Shown: one piece after another, positions 27,672 through 36,460 of the stretch
Position numbering within the stretch: position 1 is the stretch's first letter
Layout: every line of letters begins with the position of its first letter
Source: Gammaproteobacteria bacterium
GTDB taxonomy: Bacteria > Pseudomonadota > Gammaproteobacteria > Pseudomonadales > Halieaceae
NCBI GenBank assembly: GCA_024742415.1
Contig: JANSYN010000002.1
Span: 310,001 to 374,000, forward strand
Reading direction: 5' to 3'
DNA length: 64,000 bases
Position numbers and translations under genes: made by a program
The notes under the pieces: model-generated
What the model was told of the DNA's origin: nothing
Databases searched by the model: none
The model's input: only the letters and a program-made list of their open reading frames with translations

Positions 27672-28592
27672 ATGCCAAATGCCAACACAGACACTCCCGT
27701 AATCATCGAAGCGTCATTGAACGGTGCAACCAGCAAGGCGCAGAACCCCAACGTACCGTACAGTGATGATGACATCGTCGCGAATGCACTGGCCTGCATG
27801 GAGGCCGGTGCAGCGCTGATCCACAACCACACCGAAGAGTCGATATTCCTGGAGAGCGGTGAGCTGGACGCCGAACGCTACGCGCGACCCTGGCGCACAC
27901 TGTTGCAGCAGCGGCCCGATGCTATCCTCACCCCCACGATGCCGGTCAGCCAGGGCGAGGTTCCCGTTGAGGTGCGCTACCGGCACATAGAACTCATGGC
28001 GCAGGAGGGCCTGCTGGCGCAGGGGCTGTGTGATCCGGGCAGTTTTAATCTGTCCATCCTGGACGAAGAAGGGCTGTTCGCCGCGACCCACCTGCTGTAT
28101 CGCAATGACATGCACGATTCACGCTATTACGTGGAGGCCTGCCGCCGGCTGCAGTTGGGCATGAGTATTTCGATCTTCGAGCCCAGCTTCCTGAAGTTCA
28201 TCCTGGCCTACCACCGTGCCGGCAAACTCCCCACGGGTGGGATATTAAAGTTCTACTTCGCCAGTGACGACCTGCCCTTTGGCATGCCGCCCACCGCTGC
28301 GAGCCTGGATGCCTACCTGGGTATGCTTGGGGATTGCCACTTGCCCTGGTCTGTATCGGCCTTCGGGGCGGACTGCGTAGGCTGCGGTATCGCCGAGGCC
28401 GCCATACGGCGCGGTGGCCATGTGCAGGTCGGGCTGGAACCCTATGCAGGTGATCGCCAACCAACCAATGTTGAACTGGTAGAAGAGGCTGTGTCCCTGG
28501 CCAACAGCCTGGGCCGTGCCATCGCTACTCCGGCACAGGCGGCCCGAATCATGCAACTGCCAACATATCCGGCACCATTTACCACCGGCTGA
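27672..28592 (+). CDS. BKACE-family (DUF849) 3-keto-acid cleavage enzyme
   Basis: The 306-residue TIM-barrel protein matches the beta-keto acid cleavage enzymes that react a 3-keto acid with acetyl-CoA. The zinc-binding HNH is seen in ALIHNHTEES, and PTMPVSQGE and HVQVGLEPYAG are family-like. The keto-acid substrate differs among members and cannot be assigned here. The ATG at 27672 matches family N-termini (VIIEASLNGATSK follows). It lies between the TonB receptor and a luciferase-like oxidoreductase and could belong to a catabolic group with them. Confidence 0.82.
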   Translation: MPNANTDTPVIIEASLNGATSKAQNPNVPYSDDDIVANALACMEAGAALIHNHTEESIFLESGELDAERYARPWRTLLQQRPDAILTPTMPVSQGEVPVEVRYRHIELMAQEGLLAQGLCDPGSFNLSILDEEGLFAATHLLYRNDMHDSRYYVEACRRLQLGMSISIFEPSFLKFILAYHRAGKLPTGGILKFYFASDDLPFGMPPTAASLDAYLGMLGDCHLPWSVSAFGADCVGCGIAEAAIRRGGHVQVGLEPYAGDRQPTNVELVEEAVSLANSLGRAIATPAQAARIMQLPTYPAPFTTG

Positions 28593-28848
28593 ACACAATG
28601 GCCATCGCGCATCCCGGTTTCGGCCCCGGCAGCGGTTTCGAACAATCGGCCCAGGGTACCCGGGCTGCCTCTCGGGCCGGACTTGCCCAATGACTGAAGG
28701 GTTCGCGCACCCACCCTGCAGCGGGTGATGATGTTTCAACAAGTTATACCGCTACCGCCAGATCGCCCTGCCCGCCGCAACCAGCCAATCTAATCCACGC
28801 AGGGCATCGTATATTGCTCACACTTCACGACAAACACTGGACTGACTG

Positions 28849-29730
28849 ATGAAATTTGCCTACCACGCCACCATGTGCGACCCGGACCTCTACCTGCCAC
28901 TGGCCCTGGCCGTTGAAGAAGCAGGCTTTGACACGTTCACCTTCCCGGACAGCATCTGCTACCCCAAGGAAGGATCAGACGTCTACCCGTACAACGACGA
29001 CGGCACGCGCGAGTTCCTGGACGGCGTACCCTTCCTTGAGCCCTTCGTGGCAATCCCCTACCTGGCCGCACGCACCGAAAAACTGCGCTTTACCACTTCG
29101 GTCATCAAACTGGCCATTCGCCAGCCACTGATCGTTGCCAAACAGCTCTCTTCCATGGGCGTTATGCTCGGTGACCGCTTCGGCTTTGGTGTGGGCATCA
29201 GCCCCTGGCCCGAGGATTTCGAAGTGTGCCAGATCCCCTGGGAAAAGCGCGGCAAGCGCATGGACGAGATGATGGAGATCATCAACGGCCTGATGAGCGG
29301 TGAGTATTTCGGCTACGAAGGCGAGATTTTCAACATCCCACCGGTCAAGCTGTCGCCGGTGCCACAGCACAAGATACCGCTGCTGGTGGGCGGCCACGCC
29401 AAGCCCGCCCTGCGCCGTGCTGCTCGCCTCGGAGACGGCTGGATTTCAGCGGGGTCTTCCATCAATGAACTGCGCGACATGATCGGGCAAATTGAAGACT
29501 TCCGCGCTGAATACGAGCGCACGGATGGCGCTTTCGAGTACCACGCCATGACCGAAGCAGCCTATTCCGCCCAGGGCCTGGAAGACCTGGCCGCAGCCGG
29601 CGTTACCGAGGTGATCATTGCCTTCCGCAACCCCTATGACGGCGAAGCCGACACACAAACCCTGGAAGAGAAAATCGGCATGATCAACTGGTACGCCGAG
29701 AACGTCATCAAACCCTATCGTGGAGCGTAG
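28849..29730 (+). CDS. LLM-class flavin/F420-dependent oxidoreductase
   Basis: The 293-residue luciferase-like protein begins MKFAYHATMCDPDLYLPLA and contains GDRFGFGVGISPWPEDF, KIPLLVGGHAKPALRRAARLGDGW and a family-like C-terminus. It is not closely related to the LLM protein at 9033. Cofactor and substrate are unknown. The 256 bp between it and the BKACE gene hold no visible gene or terminator. Confidence 0.83.
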   Translation: MKFAYHATMCDPDLYLPLALAVEEAGFDTFTFPDSICYPKEGSDVYPYNDDGTREFLDGVPFLEPFVAIPYLAARTEKLRFTTSVIKLAIRQPLIVAKQLSSMGVMLGDRFGFGVGISPWPEDFEVCQIPWEKRGKRMDEMMEIINGLMSGEYFGYEGEIFNIPPVKLSPVPQHKIPLLVGGHAKPALRRAARLGDGWISAGSSINELRDMIGQIEDFRAEYERTDGAFEYHAMTEAAYSAQGLEDLAAAGVTEVIIAFRNPYDGEADTQTLEEKIGMINWYAENVIKPYRGA

Positions 29731-29988
29731 TGACCCGGGCCACGACTGCCGTGGCCCCTGCCGTCGGGATTGACGCAGTCACCGACGCTTGGCGCAAGCG
29801 GCTGAGTCTTCACTGACGTCTTCACTGGTGTCTTTGCTAACGCCGCCGGGGCTTGCGGGACTCTTCTGCGCTGGATGCATCGCGGGCTCTGGACGCAGGG
29901 AACGCAGAGGCAACCTGCAAGACTGTGCGATGGGCGCAGACGGGGCCACAAACAGGGCCCCAAAAAGCGCCACAAAAAGCGCCACAAC

Positions 29989-29997
29989 AGGAGGTGA
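29989..29997 (+). promoter_or_regulatory. Strong Shine-Dalgarno sequence fixing a TTG start for blc
   Basis: AGGAGGTGA is a full anti-Shine-Dalgarno match placed 7 nt before TTG at 30002. It sets the start of the lipocalin gene against the much longer open frame. Confidence 0.8.
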
Positions 29998-30001
29998 GCA
30001 C

Positions 30002-30538
30002 TTGCTGAATCGACGACACTGCGTACTGCTGGCCAGCTTGCTGTTTCTCAGCGGCTGCCTGGGCGTGCCGGCGGGCGTGCAGCCCGTGCAGAATTTCGAC
30101 GTGCAGCGCTACCTGGGCACCTGGTACGAGATCGCCCGGCTGGATCACTCCTTTGAGCGCGGCCTGAACAGCGTCACCGCCAACTATACGCTGCGCGACG
30201 ACGGCGGTGTGCGGGTACTGAACCGCGGTTATTCCAGCACAGAAAGACAATGGAGCGAGGCCGAGGGCAAGGCCTATTTTGTGCAGGATGAAACGACCGG
30301 TTATCTCAAGGTTTCATTTTTCGGGCCGTTTTACGGCGCGTATGTCATTTTCGATCTCGACCACGACAACTACCAATACGCCTTTATCAGCGGGCCCAAT
30401 ACTGACTACCTGTGGCTGCTCGCCCGGACTCCCACCGTTGAGCCTGCCCTTGTTGAGCGCTTCCGAACGCAGGCAAAGGCACTGGGTTTTGACACCGGCG
30501 CACTGATCTACCCGGAGCACGCTACAGACTTCGACTAA
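30002..30538 (+). CDS. blc: Outer-membrane lipocalin Blc
   Basis: From the TTG at 30002 the product is 178 residues, very close to E. coli Blc. It starts with a lipoprotein signal (LLASLLFLSGC, lipidated cysteine at about 19) and contains the lipocalin motif YLGTWYEIARLDHSFE and the later YLWLLARTP. Blc binds lysophospholipids or fatty acids at the outer membrane. Two copies of a CAAAAAGCGCCA-type repeat precede the ribosome site. Confidence 0.92.
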   Translation: MLNRRHCVLLASLLFLSGCLGVPAGVQPVQNFDVQRYLGTWYEIARLDHSFERGLNSVTANYTLRDDGGVRVLNRGYSSTERQWSEAEGKAYFVQDETTGYLKVSFFGPFYGAYVIFDLDHDNYQYAFISGPNTDYLWLLARTPTVEPALVERFRTQAKALGFDTGALIYPEHATDFD

Positions 30539-30593
30539 ATCGCCGCTCCACCGCGACGGCCGGTTCTGGCTCTGACGCTGGCTATCGCGACAG

Positions 30594-30623
30594 CTATGGC
30601 TATGGCTATGGCTATGGCTATGG
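30594..30623. repeat. Hexanucleotide repeat (CTATGG)5
   Basis: Five perfect copies of CTATGG run in tandem between blc and the next small gene, with degenerate copies on both sides. Confidence 0.9.
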
Positions 30624-30660
30624 CTACCACTGTGTCTATATGGCTTTGGCTATGTCTATG

Positions 30661-30702
30661 GTTGCAGTTGCAGTTGCGGTTGTGGTTGTGGTTGTGGTTG
30701 TG
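30661..30702. repeat. Hexanucleotide repeat (GTTGCA/GTTGTG)7
   Basis: Seven hexamers follow each other: GTTGCA twice, GTTGCG once, and GTTGTG four times. They end about 125 bp upstream of the small exported protein gene. Confidence 0.9.
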
Positions 30703-30827
30703 GCGATGACGATGGCTGTTCAGCCTTTGTTCGACTTTCACCCAGTAAAATCACCCACATAGCGCAGCTTGCTGATCCACTTTCGGCAGAGCGGCGTAAT
30801 TAGGTTTGACCTACTGGAGCTTCGACT

Positions 30828-31148
30828 ATGCGCACTTTCACACTGTTACTTTTTTTCGCGGGCAGCCTTTTTGCCAATACGGCACTTGCCGAGGCGCGCC
30901 TGGACATCGAAAAGACCAAGACTGGCATTCTGCCCTCGGGCGAGTTCTACAGCCTGTATAACGTCAACTGCCAGGACAGCAGCAGCGCTGCCGTGGTCAG
31001 TATGGACAGGCAACGCCAATGGTGCTTCAGCCCCGATGGCGAGCTGAGTTGCTTCAGCACGGCACAGAAGGCCTCGCAAATGGCGTGCGCAGCGCCAAAC
31101 CTGGCCGCTGCAGAGGGTGCCAGCGAGGAAACCGGCCGCACTAACTAG
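30828..31148 (+). CDS. Small exported protein with four cysteines, unknown function
   Basis: This 106-residue protein has a clear signal peptide (LLLFFAGSLFANTALAEA, cleavage near residue 21). The mature part is about 85 residues and holds four cysteines (NVNCQ, QWCFS, LSCFS, MACAA) that could form two periplasmic disulfides. GGAG precedes the ATG. I do not recognise the family. Tandem hexamer repeats lie upstream in its presumed promoter region. Confidence 0.65.
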   Translation: MRTFTLLLFFAGSLFANTALAEARLDIEKTKTGILPSGEFYSLYNVNCQDSSSAAVVSMDRQRQWCFSPDGELSCFSTAQKASQMACAAPNLAAAEGASEETGRTN

Positions 31149-31451
31149 GCGCGCCCCGCCGGGCCAGCCCGTCAACGCCGCAAGAGGCTTTGCAATGCAC
31201 ACAATCTCGCCCGACGCAGACCCAGCGGCCTTTGACGCACACGTCCGCAGTACGACCACTCGCGGCGCCGGCCTCTACCCTGCACCCGCAGCGGCAGGCC
31301 GTGGTGCGGCCACTCCCCGCAGGCGATGCACAGAGCGGCGACGCAGCGGGCGTTACCGCTATATACTGCGACTTTTCAACGCCCTGCAGTAGCGCCCCGA
31401 TACACAGGCGCACCGCTGCGGGGGTCGTCACCACCTGACCGGGAATCCAAC
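31149..31451. other. Intergenic, no gene seen
   Basis: These 303 GC-rich bp hold no supported gene, repeat or terminator. The frame of the next gene is open upstream but has no coding signature there. Confidence 0.5.
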
Positions 31452-32360
31452 GTGGCAAATGCGCACGCCGCACAACGTTTTGATCGCCTCGACCTTTGGC
31501 GCGCCAGGGGCGACCTGCTCAACGTTAATGGCAACAACATTTTTTTCATCGATGAGGGCGACGATCACCAGCCGGTGCTGCCGTTGATTCACGGCTTTCC
31601 AACTTCCAGCTGGGACTGGCAGGCCATCTGGCCGCAGCTGCGCCAGCAGTATCGCGTCGTCTGCATGGACATGCTCGGCTTCGGCTATTCAGACAAGCCC
31701 AACGCGCGCAACTACACGATTCATGGACAGGCCGACATTGTTGAGGCGGTAGCCCGCGCGCGGCAACTGGACACGTTCCACGTACTGGCCCATGACTATG
31801 GCGACACCGTCGCACAAGAACTACTGGCGCGGCAGAACCAGGGCAGCGGCTATGGGCAGTGGCTCTCGGTGTGCTTCCTCAACGGCGGCCTGTTCCCTGA
31901 AACCCACCATGCCCTGTTACTGCAAAAACTCCTGCTCAGCCCGCTAGGGCCACTGCTGAACCGATTCGCCGGTGAAAAAAGTTTTGCCCGCTCCTTCACC
32001 AGCGTTTTTGGCAAGCATACGCAGCCCAGCGCCGCTGAACTGCAGGAGTTCTGGTACCTGATTAACCTGCAGGACGGCAAGCATATCTTCCACAACCTCA
32101 TCACCTATATGCGCGATCGCCTGCAACATCGTGAACGCTGGGTTGAGGCGCTACAACACGCCAGTGTGCCTGTCGGGCTGATCAACGGCTCTGTCGATCC
32201 GGTTTCGGGCAGCCACATGGTCAAGCGCTTTAAGGCGTTGCACTGCCGCTGCGACTATCTCGCTGAACTGCCTGCCATCGGCCACTACCCGCAGGTCGAG
32301 GCGCCGGAGGCTGTCGCCACTCACTATCTGAAGTTTGTTGGCGAGGCCGGCGCTGGCTGA
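31452..32360 (+). CDS. MEST/PEG1-like alpha/beta hydrolase
   Basis: From the GTG at 31452 the product is 302 residues. It has the oxyanion segment HGFPTSSWDW (47-56) and an Asp nucleophile candidate, Asp115 in HDYGDTVAQELL. Asp249 (NGSVDP) and His278 (GHYPQVEAPE) complete the triad. Several stretches recall mammalian MEST, notably HDYGDTVAQELL, NGGLFPETHHALLLQKLL and TSVFGKHTQPS. An Asp nucleophile suggests epoxide-hydrolase or dehalogenase-like chemistry, but the activity of this subfamily is not settled. There is no signal peptide. Confidence 0.82.
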   Translation: MANAHAAQRFDRLDLWRARGDLLNVNGNNIFFIDEGDDHQPVLPLIHGFPTSSWDWQAIWPQLRQQYRVVCMDMLGFGYSDKPNARNYTIHGQADIVEAVARARQLDTFHVLAHDYGDTVAQELLARQNQGSGYGQWLSVCFLNGGLFPETHHALLLQKLLLSPLGPLLNRFAGEKSFARSFTSVFGKHTQPSAAELQEFWYLINLQDGKHIFHNLITYMRDRLQHRERWVEALQHASVPVGLINGSVDPVSGSHMVKRFKALHCRCDYLAELPAIGHYPQVEAPEAVATHYLKFVGEAGAG

Positions 32361-32575
32361 CGCGCCGGCGCACAACCGTCGCCAGGGCCACACGGCAGCG
32401 GCACAGGCATTGTTGCGTGCCGACAACGCAATCCCGCTTTGCTGCCTGCTGTGCTGTCGCCCCTGCATCTTGCGCATTTCGAGATGCACTTCGCAAAGCC
32501 ACCGCTGAAAACCGTCCGCAGCTATTGCCTATGCTATATTTTGCGCTATCCGAGCCACGCTGAGAGCAAGCTACC

Positions 32576-33355
32576 GTGACTGAATACGTCTATAACGATA
32601 ACGATTCCACCATGCCCGCCCTGTCTGCCAAGTTCGCCAGTCGTGTGGGCGATAGCAGCGGGCATCATGAAGAAGCCTTCCACTCCATGCTTGAACTTCT
32701 TGCCCATGCGATCAGCGCGGGCGCAATGATTGATGTGGGCTGCGGCATGGGTCGCACTACCGCGGCATGCGCGGGTATCGTCAATGAAGTCGTGGCCCTG
32801 GAACCCGATGAAGCGCGCTGCAACTACACGCGCGATCTGGTGCGTGACAAACCCAACGCCACCGTGTTGCAGCAAACGACGCAGCAGTTTATCGCCGAGA
32901 ATCCCGGCAAACAGTTTGACCTGGTTGTATTGGGCATGGTCATCCAGCACTTGCCAACGCACTTGTGTGATGCCGTGCTCGCCGACCTTGCCACGCTGTG
33001 CAAACCCGGAGGCCTGACGGTGGTAGCAACCACCCACGCCCTGGAAAAAGCGCGCTGCTTTACGCACCAGCACGTCACGGAAGGCCGCCTGCTGTCGCAA
33101 ATTTCACGAGAAGCGTTTGACGCCTACGCCGCCGACACAGACCACCAGGACAAGGGGCTTCCGGTCAGGCGCTTTTCACGCAGTGAATTTGAATCTGTGA
33201 TTCCCGATGCGTTTGAGATCGTGCACTGGGGCCAGTACTCCTACTTTCGACCCGAACACATCGAGCACTTCGCCTGGCTACACAGTGTAGAGCCCCATGA
33301 GTTGGCCAACACCGGCAACAGTCAGTACCTGGTACTGCGTCGCAAGCGCAGCTGA
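32576..33355 (+). CDS. Class I SAM-dependent methyltransferase
   Basis: The 259-residue protein carries the SAM-binding motif I (MIDVGCGMGRTTA, about residues 50-62), an acidic residue after strand 2 (VALEPD) and a motif IV/post-I region VVLGMVIQHLP. The substrate cannot be told. The GTG at 32576 gives MTEYVYND. An internal ATG at 32612 is an alternative start. It is convergent with the large lipoprotein hydrolase, 16 bp apart. Confidence 0.78.
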   Translation: MTEYVYNDNDSTMPALSAKFASRVGDSSGHHEEAFHSMLELLAHAISAGAMIDVGCGMGRTTAACAGIVNEVVALEPDEARCNYTRDLVRDKPNATVLQQTTQQFIAENPGKQFDLVVLGMVIQHLPTHLCDAVLADLATLCKPGGLTVVATTHALEKARCFTHQHVTEGRLLSQISREAFDAYAADTDHQDKGLPVRRFSRSEFESVIPDAFEIVHWGQYSYFRPEHIEHFAWLHSVEPHELANTGNSQYLVLRRKRS

Positions 33356-33371
33356 TCGCGCCTGCGTTTTA

Positions 33372-35453
33372 TCATTCCACCTGATAGAGGATATCGTCAT
33401 CGTCGCAAGCCCCTGTGCAGGGGTTTTGCGCAACGCCAGTGTCGTAGAACTGACGCAGTAGGCCTCCGATGCCAATCAACTCCGTTGCGCGACCGTGCGG
33501 ATCGGGAAATTCATCATCCCAGTGGGGAATATTGGTAATGGGCGGTTCATCGTTGCCAAAATCAATCTCCAGCATGGCCGAGCCGCTGTGCTCGCCACTC
33601 ACTACCTCCAGGCCCCAGACATCGCGAATGGTGGGCGCCAGGTTCACCACACCACCGATCGTGCGCGCCATGATGTGCGCGCCAAGGTTGGTGACCTGGT
33701 GGTCTGCCTTGGACACCTGTATCAACACCTCGTGCGATGGCGTACCCGGCAGGGTATCGGTGCGTATGTACCGGGAATAACCGGTGGGCTCAGCCGTATC
33801 CCACAGGCCCTGCACCAGCGCGAGATTCAACTGCATGTCCAGGCCATGCCAGTCGTAGCCGGCATAAATTGTTGCGGCGAATGGGTCGAAGTTCACGCTG
33901 CGGTTCAACAACAGGTTATAGGATTGCCCGGGCACAGCCAGCAAACCGCGCTGCATGTCGGTGGAGATGGCCATCAGGCTCGCTCCCAGGATACCGCCCT
34001 GGCTGCCACCAAAATAATAGCGCTTGCTGCCGTCGAGCATGGCGCCGCCGCAGAAGGTGTTCAACGCCTCGTTCAACGCCGTAGACGGCCCGCCGTCGGC
34101 TTCAACTGACAGCGTGCGCATGGCAATCAGAAAGTTCAGAAAGCCCTGGTGCATACGCTCTGGCACCACACGGAACGTGGAGAGGTCACCACCGGCCAGC
34201 GCACCCACGACGGTGCCTGTGTCGTCGCTGGAAAATCCCTTCCAGTCCAGGCCGAACAACGCAATGTTCTCAGTCACCGCCAGCGGCTGCGCACCCAGTA
34301 CCTGCTCTTTGGCGCCCAGCTGGCCATGGCCAAACGCAACCAGCGGTGCCGGCTCCGTTTGCGCGCTCATGGGAACAACCAGCGCGGCTGCATATTCATA
34401 GGTGCCGTTTTGCGTTGGCAGGCCGTCTTCACCCAGGTTAAACCCCGCACCACTTTCACCGTCGGTCATATACAGCGGTACGTCGAAGGTCACCTCGAGG
34501 CGGCAGGCCATGCCGTCAATCAACCCCTCGTCGCGCTCTTCTATGCGATAAGCAACACCGTTGGGGTTATTGGCCAGCGCATCGTCGCGAATGTGCAGCA
34601 TGGCCTGTGTGTTGTTTTCACGGCTGGCGGTGGTGAAATCCCACGCCAGCTGCAAGTCTTCGCGCGCTATGCCATTGCTCGCCAAGGTAGCGAACAGCGC
34701 TTCAAAATGGTCTTGTCGGGCGGCGAGTATTGGGTCTGCGGGCGTCTGTGCCTCGCGCAAGGCCAGAAACCCCGCCGTGGGCTCCAGTGCATCACCCATG
34801 GCATCCACAACACCGCGGATCGCTACAATGTAGCGCGTTGCGTCATCGAGCCGAATGGCAGGGCGCAACATCAGCGCCTGTTCCTGCAACAACTGCTCGA
34901 GGTCACGTTCAATCACGAAATTGGGGGTCGGCTTGCCATCAAGAATACGCCGCTTTGACTCAACCACGTATTCGTCGAGATCCACCCAGTGCGGCACGCG
35001 CTCCCCGGTTTCGGCATTAATGATGATGGTACGTGAAGTGGGCTCCAGCGATGCTTCGATGGAGTCGGGTGTGGCCAGCCCCTGGACGGTGGCTCCGGGC
35101 ATATGCGTCATCGCTGCAATACCCGGCGAGAAGCCGTCTTTTTCATTGAACGCTGCGGTTTGCGATCTGACACCTGCCACATTCACCGGCATGATGACCT
35201 CGGGCAGGGCCAGGCGCATACCGGTGGGCGATGTGTCATCAGCCTGCGTCCAGTAGTTATTGGGGTAAGGGAAACCGCAGTAGCTGGGCACCAGCGGGTC
35301 GCAATCCAGGGGCGGCGGCTCTACCGGTGTGGGCTCCATCGGGCCCGGGGGGTCGACGGGCGCAATGATGAAGGGGTTGTCTTTGCCATCGGAACAACCG
35401 GCAACCAGGGCAAGCGCAGACAGGGTAAGAAGTGCTCGGGCAACTGTTTTCAT
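33372..35453 (-). CDS. Large lipoprotein with alpha/beta hydrolase fold
   Basis: This 693-residue protein has a lipoprotein signal (LSALALVAGC, Cys20) followed by a Pro-rich linker (residues about 30-50). Cys51 and Cys59, and two cysteines near the C-terminus (CTGAC), could form disulfides. A hydrolase domain includes LVAFGHGQLG (about 372-380) and the nucleophile elbow GGSQGG (Ser484). It is probably a cell-surface or periplasmic esterase/lipase. I do not recognise a named family. Confidence 0.72.
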   Translation of the reverse strand: MKTVARALLTLSALALVAGCSDGKDNPFIIAPVDPPGPMEPTPVEPPPLDCDPLVPSYCGFPYPNNYWTQADDTSPTGMRLALPEVIMPVNVAGVRSQTAAFNEKDGFSPGIAAMTHMPGATVQGLATPDSIEASLEPTSRTIIINAETGERVPHWVDLDEYVVESKRRILDGKPTPNFVIERDLEQLLQEQALMLRPAIRLDDATRYIVAIRGVVDAMGDALEPTAGFLALREAQTPADPILAARQDHFEALFATLASNGIAREDLQLAWDFTTASRENNTQAMLHIRDDALANNPNGVAYRIEERDEGLIDGMACRLEVTFDVPLYMTDGESGAGFNLGEDGLPTQNGTYEYAAALVVPMSAQTEPAPLVAFGHGQLGAKEQVLGAQPLAVTENIALFGLDWKGFSSDDTGTVVGALAGGDLSTFRVVPERMHQGFLNFLIAMRTLSVEADGGPSTALNEALNTFCGGAMLDGSKRYYFGGSQGGILGASLMAISTDMQRGLLAVPGQSYNLLLNRSVNFDPFAATIYAGYDWHGLDMQLNLALVQGLWDTAEPTGYSRYIRTDTLPGTPSHEVLIQVSKADHQVTNLGAHIMARTIGGVVNLAPTIRDVWGLEVVSGEHSGSAMLEIDFGNDEPPITNIPHWDDEFPDPHGRATELIGIGGLLRQFYDTGVAQNPCTGACDDDDILYQVE

Positions 35454-35724
35454 ATCGGCTATCTTTTATTGTTTTGGTCAAACGATAGTAGAAGGCGACA
35501 GGATTCAGGTCAATTCGCGAGCAAGTGCGGCACGAAAAAAGGGCAAGCCGCGCCAGCAGGCCGGAAGCAATAACAATAGCAACCGCTACTGTTGCAGCCG
35601 GTATTGTTGCAGCAGCAATGCAGGAAGCAGCAGCGCATCAACTTCCGCCGGGGTTACGTTCCTGGGGGCTGCATCACCTCGATACCGGACGACGCTCCGC
35701 AGAGGCAACCCTTGCGCATACAGC

Positions 35725-36183
35725 CTAAGCCTGGGCGTCATCCAGCATGTCTGTGACAAACGCCTGCCACACCGGATACTCCTGCAGCGTCCAGATCGAT
35801 GCGATGTGCTGCATTGCCTCGCGCTTTGACCAACCCAGATGGCGTACGGCATAAATGCCATAGAATGCAGAAACGCGATAGTTCGCTGCGCAGTGCAGCA
35901 ACACTTTGGCATCGGCAAGCTGCAGCAGGGTGTCTTCAAACTCCAGGTAATCCGCTTCGGTGGGCGCATCAAAATCGACGGGAATGTAGTGGTACGCTAC
36001 GCCCTGCGCCTCCACGATCGCCTGCTCATCCTGCACGGCGTAATCATGCCACTGTGGCAGCAGGTTTATCACCGCGCGATAGCCTTCGCGACCAAGCGCG
36101 TTCAGGTGGTCTTGCGAGAGCAGGCCTGAAGTCGCGACCTGCTCATTGATCTTCTTGAAGTTGAAGGCCTCGCTGGTGCTCAT
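35725..36183 (-). CDS. Protein-tyrosine-phosphatase-like protein with shortened P-loop
   Basis: This 152-residue cytosolic protein resembles small DUF442/tyrosine phosphatase-like proteins (FNFKKINEQVATSGLLS, AVINLLPQ). The P-loop region reads LLHCAANYRVSAF, with Cys98 and Arg103, so the spacing is C-x4-R rather than the canonical C-x5-R. Activity is therefore doubtful or altered. GGG is spaced properly before the ATG at 36183. An upstream extension is open but unlikely. It is divergent from the third molybdopterin oxidoreductase. Confidence 0.7.
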   Translation of the reverse strand: MSTSEAFNFKKINEQVATSGLLSQDHLNALGREGYRAVINLLPQWHDYAVQDEQAIVEAQGVAYHYIPVDFDAPTEADYLEFEDTLLQLADAKVLLHCAANYRVSAFYGIYAVRHLGWSKREAMQHIASIWTLQEYPVWQAFVTDMLDDAQA

Positions 36184-36460
36184 AGAGATACCCTGTTGTT
36201 CGCTCAATGCCTGCCTGTGAAGGGTGCCAGTACCCATCCCCTGCAAACTACAGTTAACCAAACAGAGCGGTGTAGCGCCAACCTGAATTCTGATTGGGTG
36301 CTGACTTCTGGTGCCACACTACAGCCAGCATGTGCTCCAGCAGGCAATAGGCCAGCAGATGCAAAAGTATTGAACCACGCACTCGCTCATGCGCTGGAGC
36401 ACACGAACGGTATTTGCCTATACTGAAGCGCCTTTTGAGTTATGGCACGGGAAACGCGCA

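Noticed and set aside
30535-30741. Minus-strand His/Asn-rich open frame
   Set aside because: It is simply the translation of the hexamer repeats. It has no ribosome site and no plausible protein composition.
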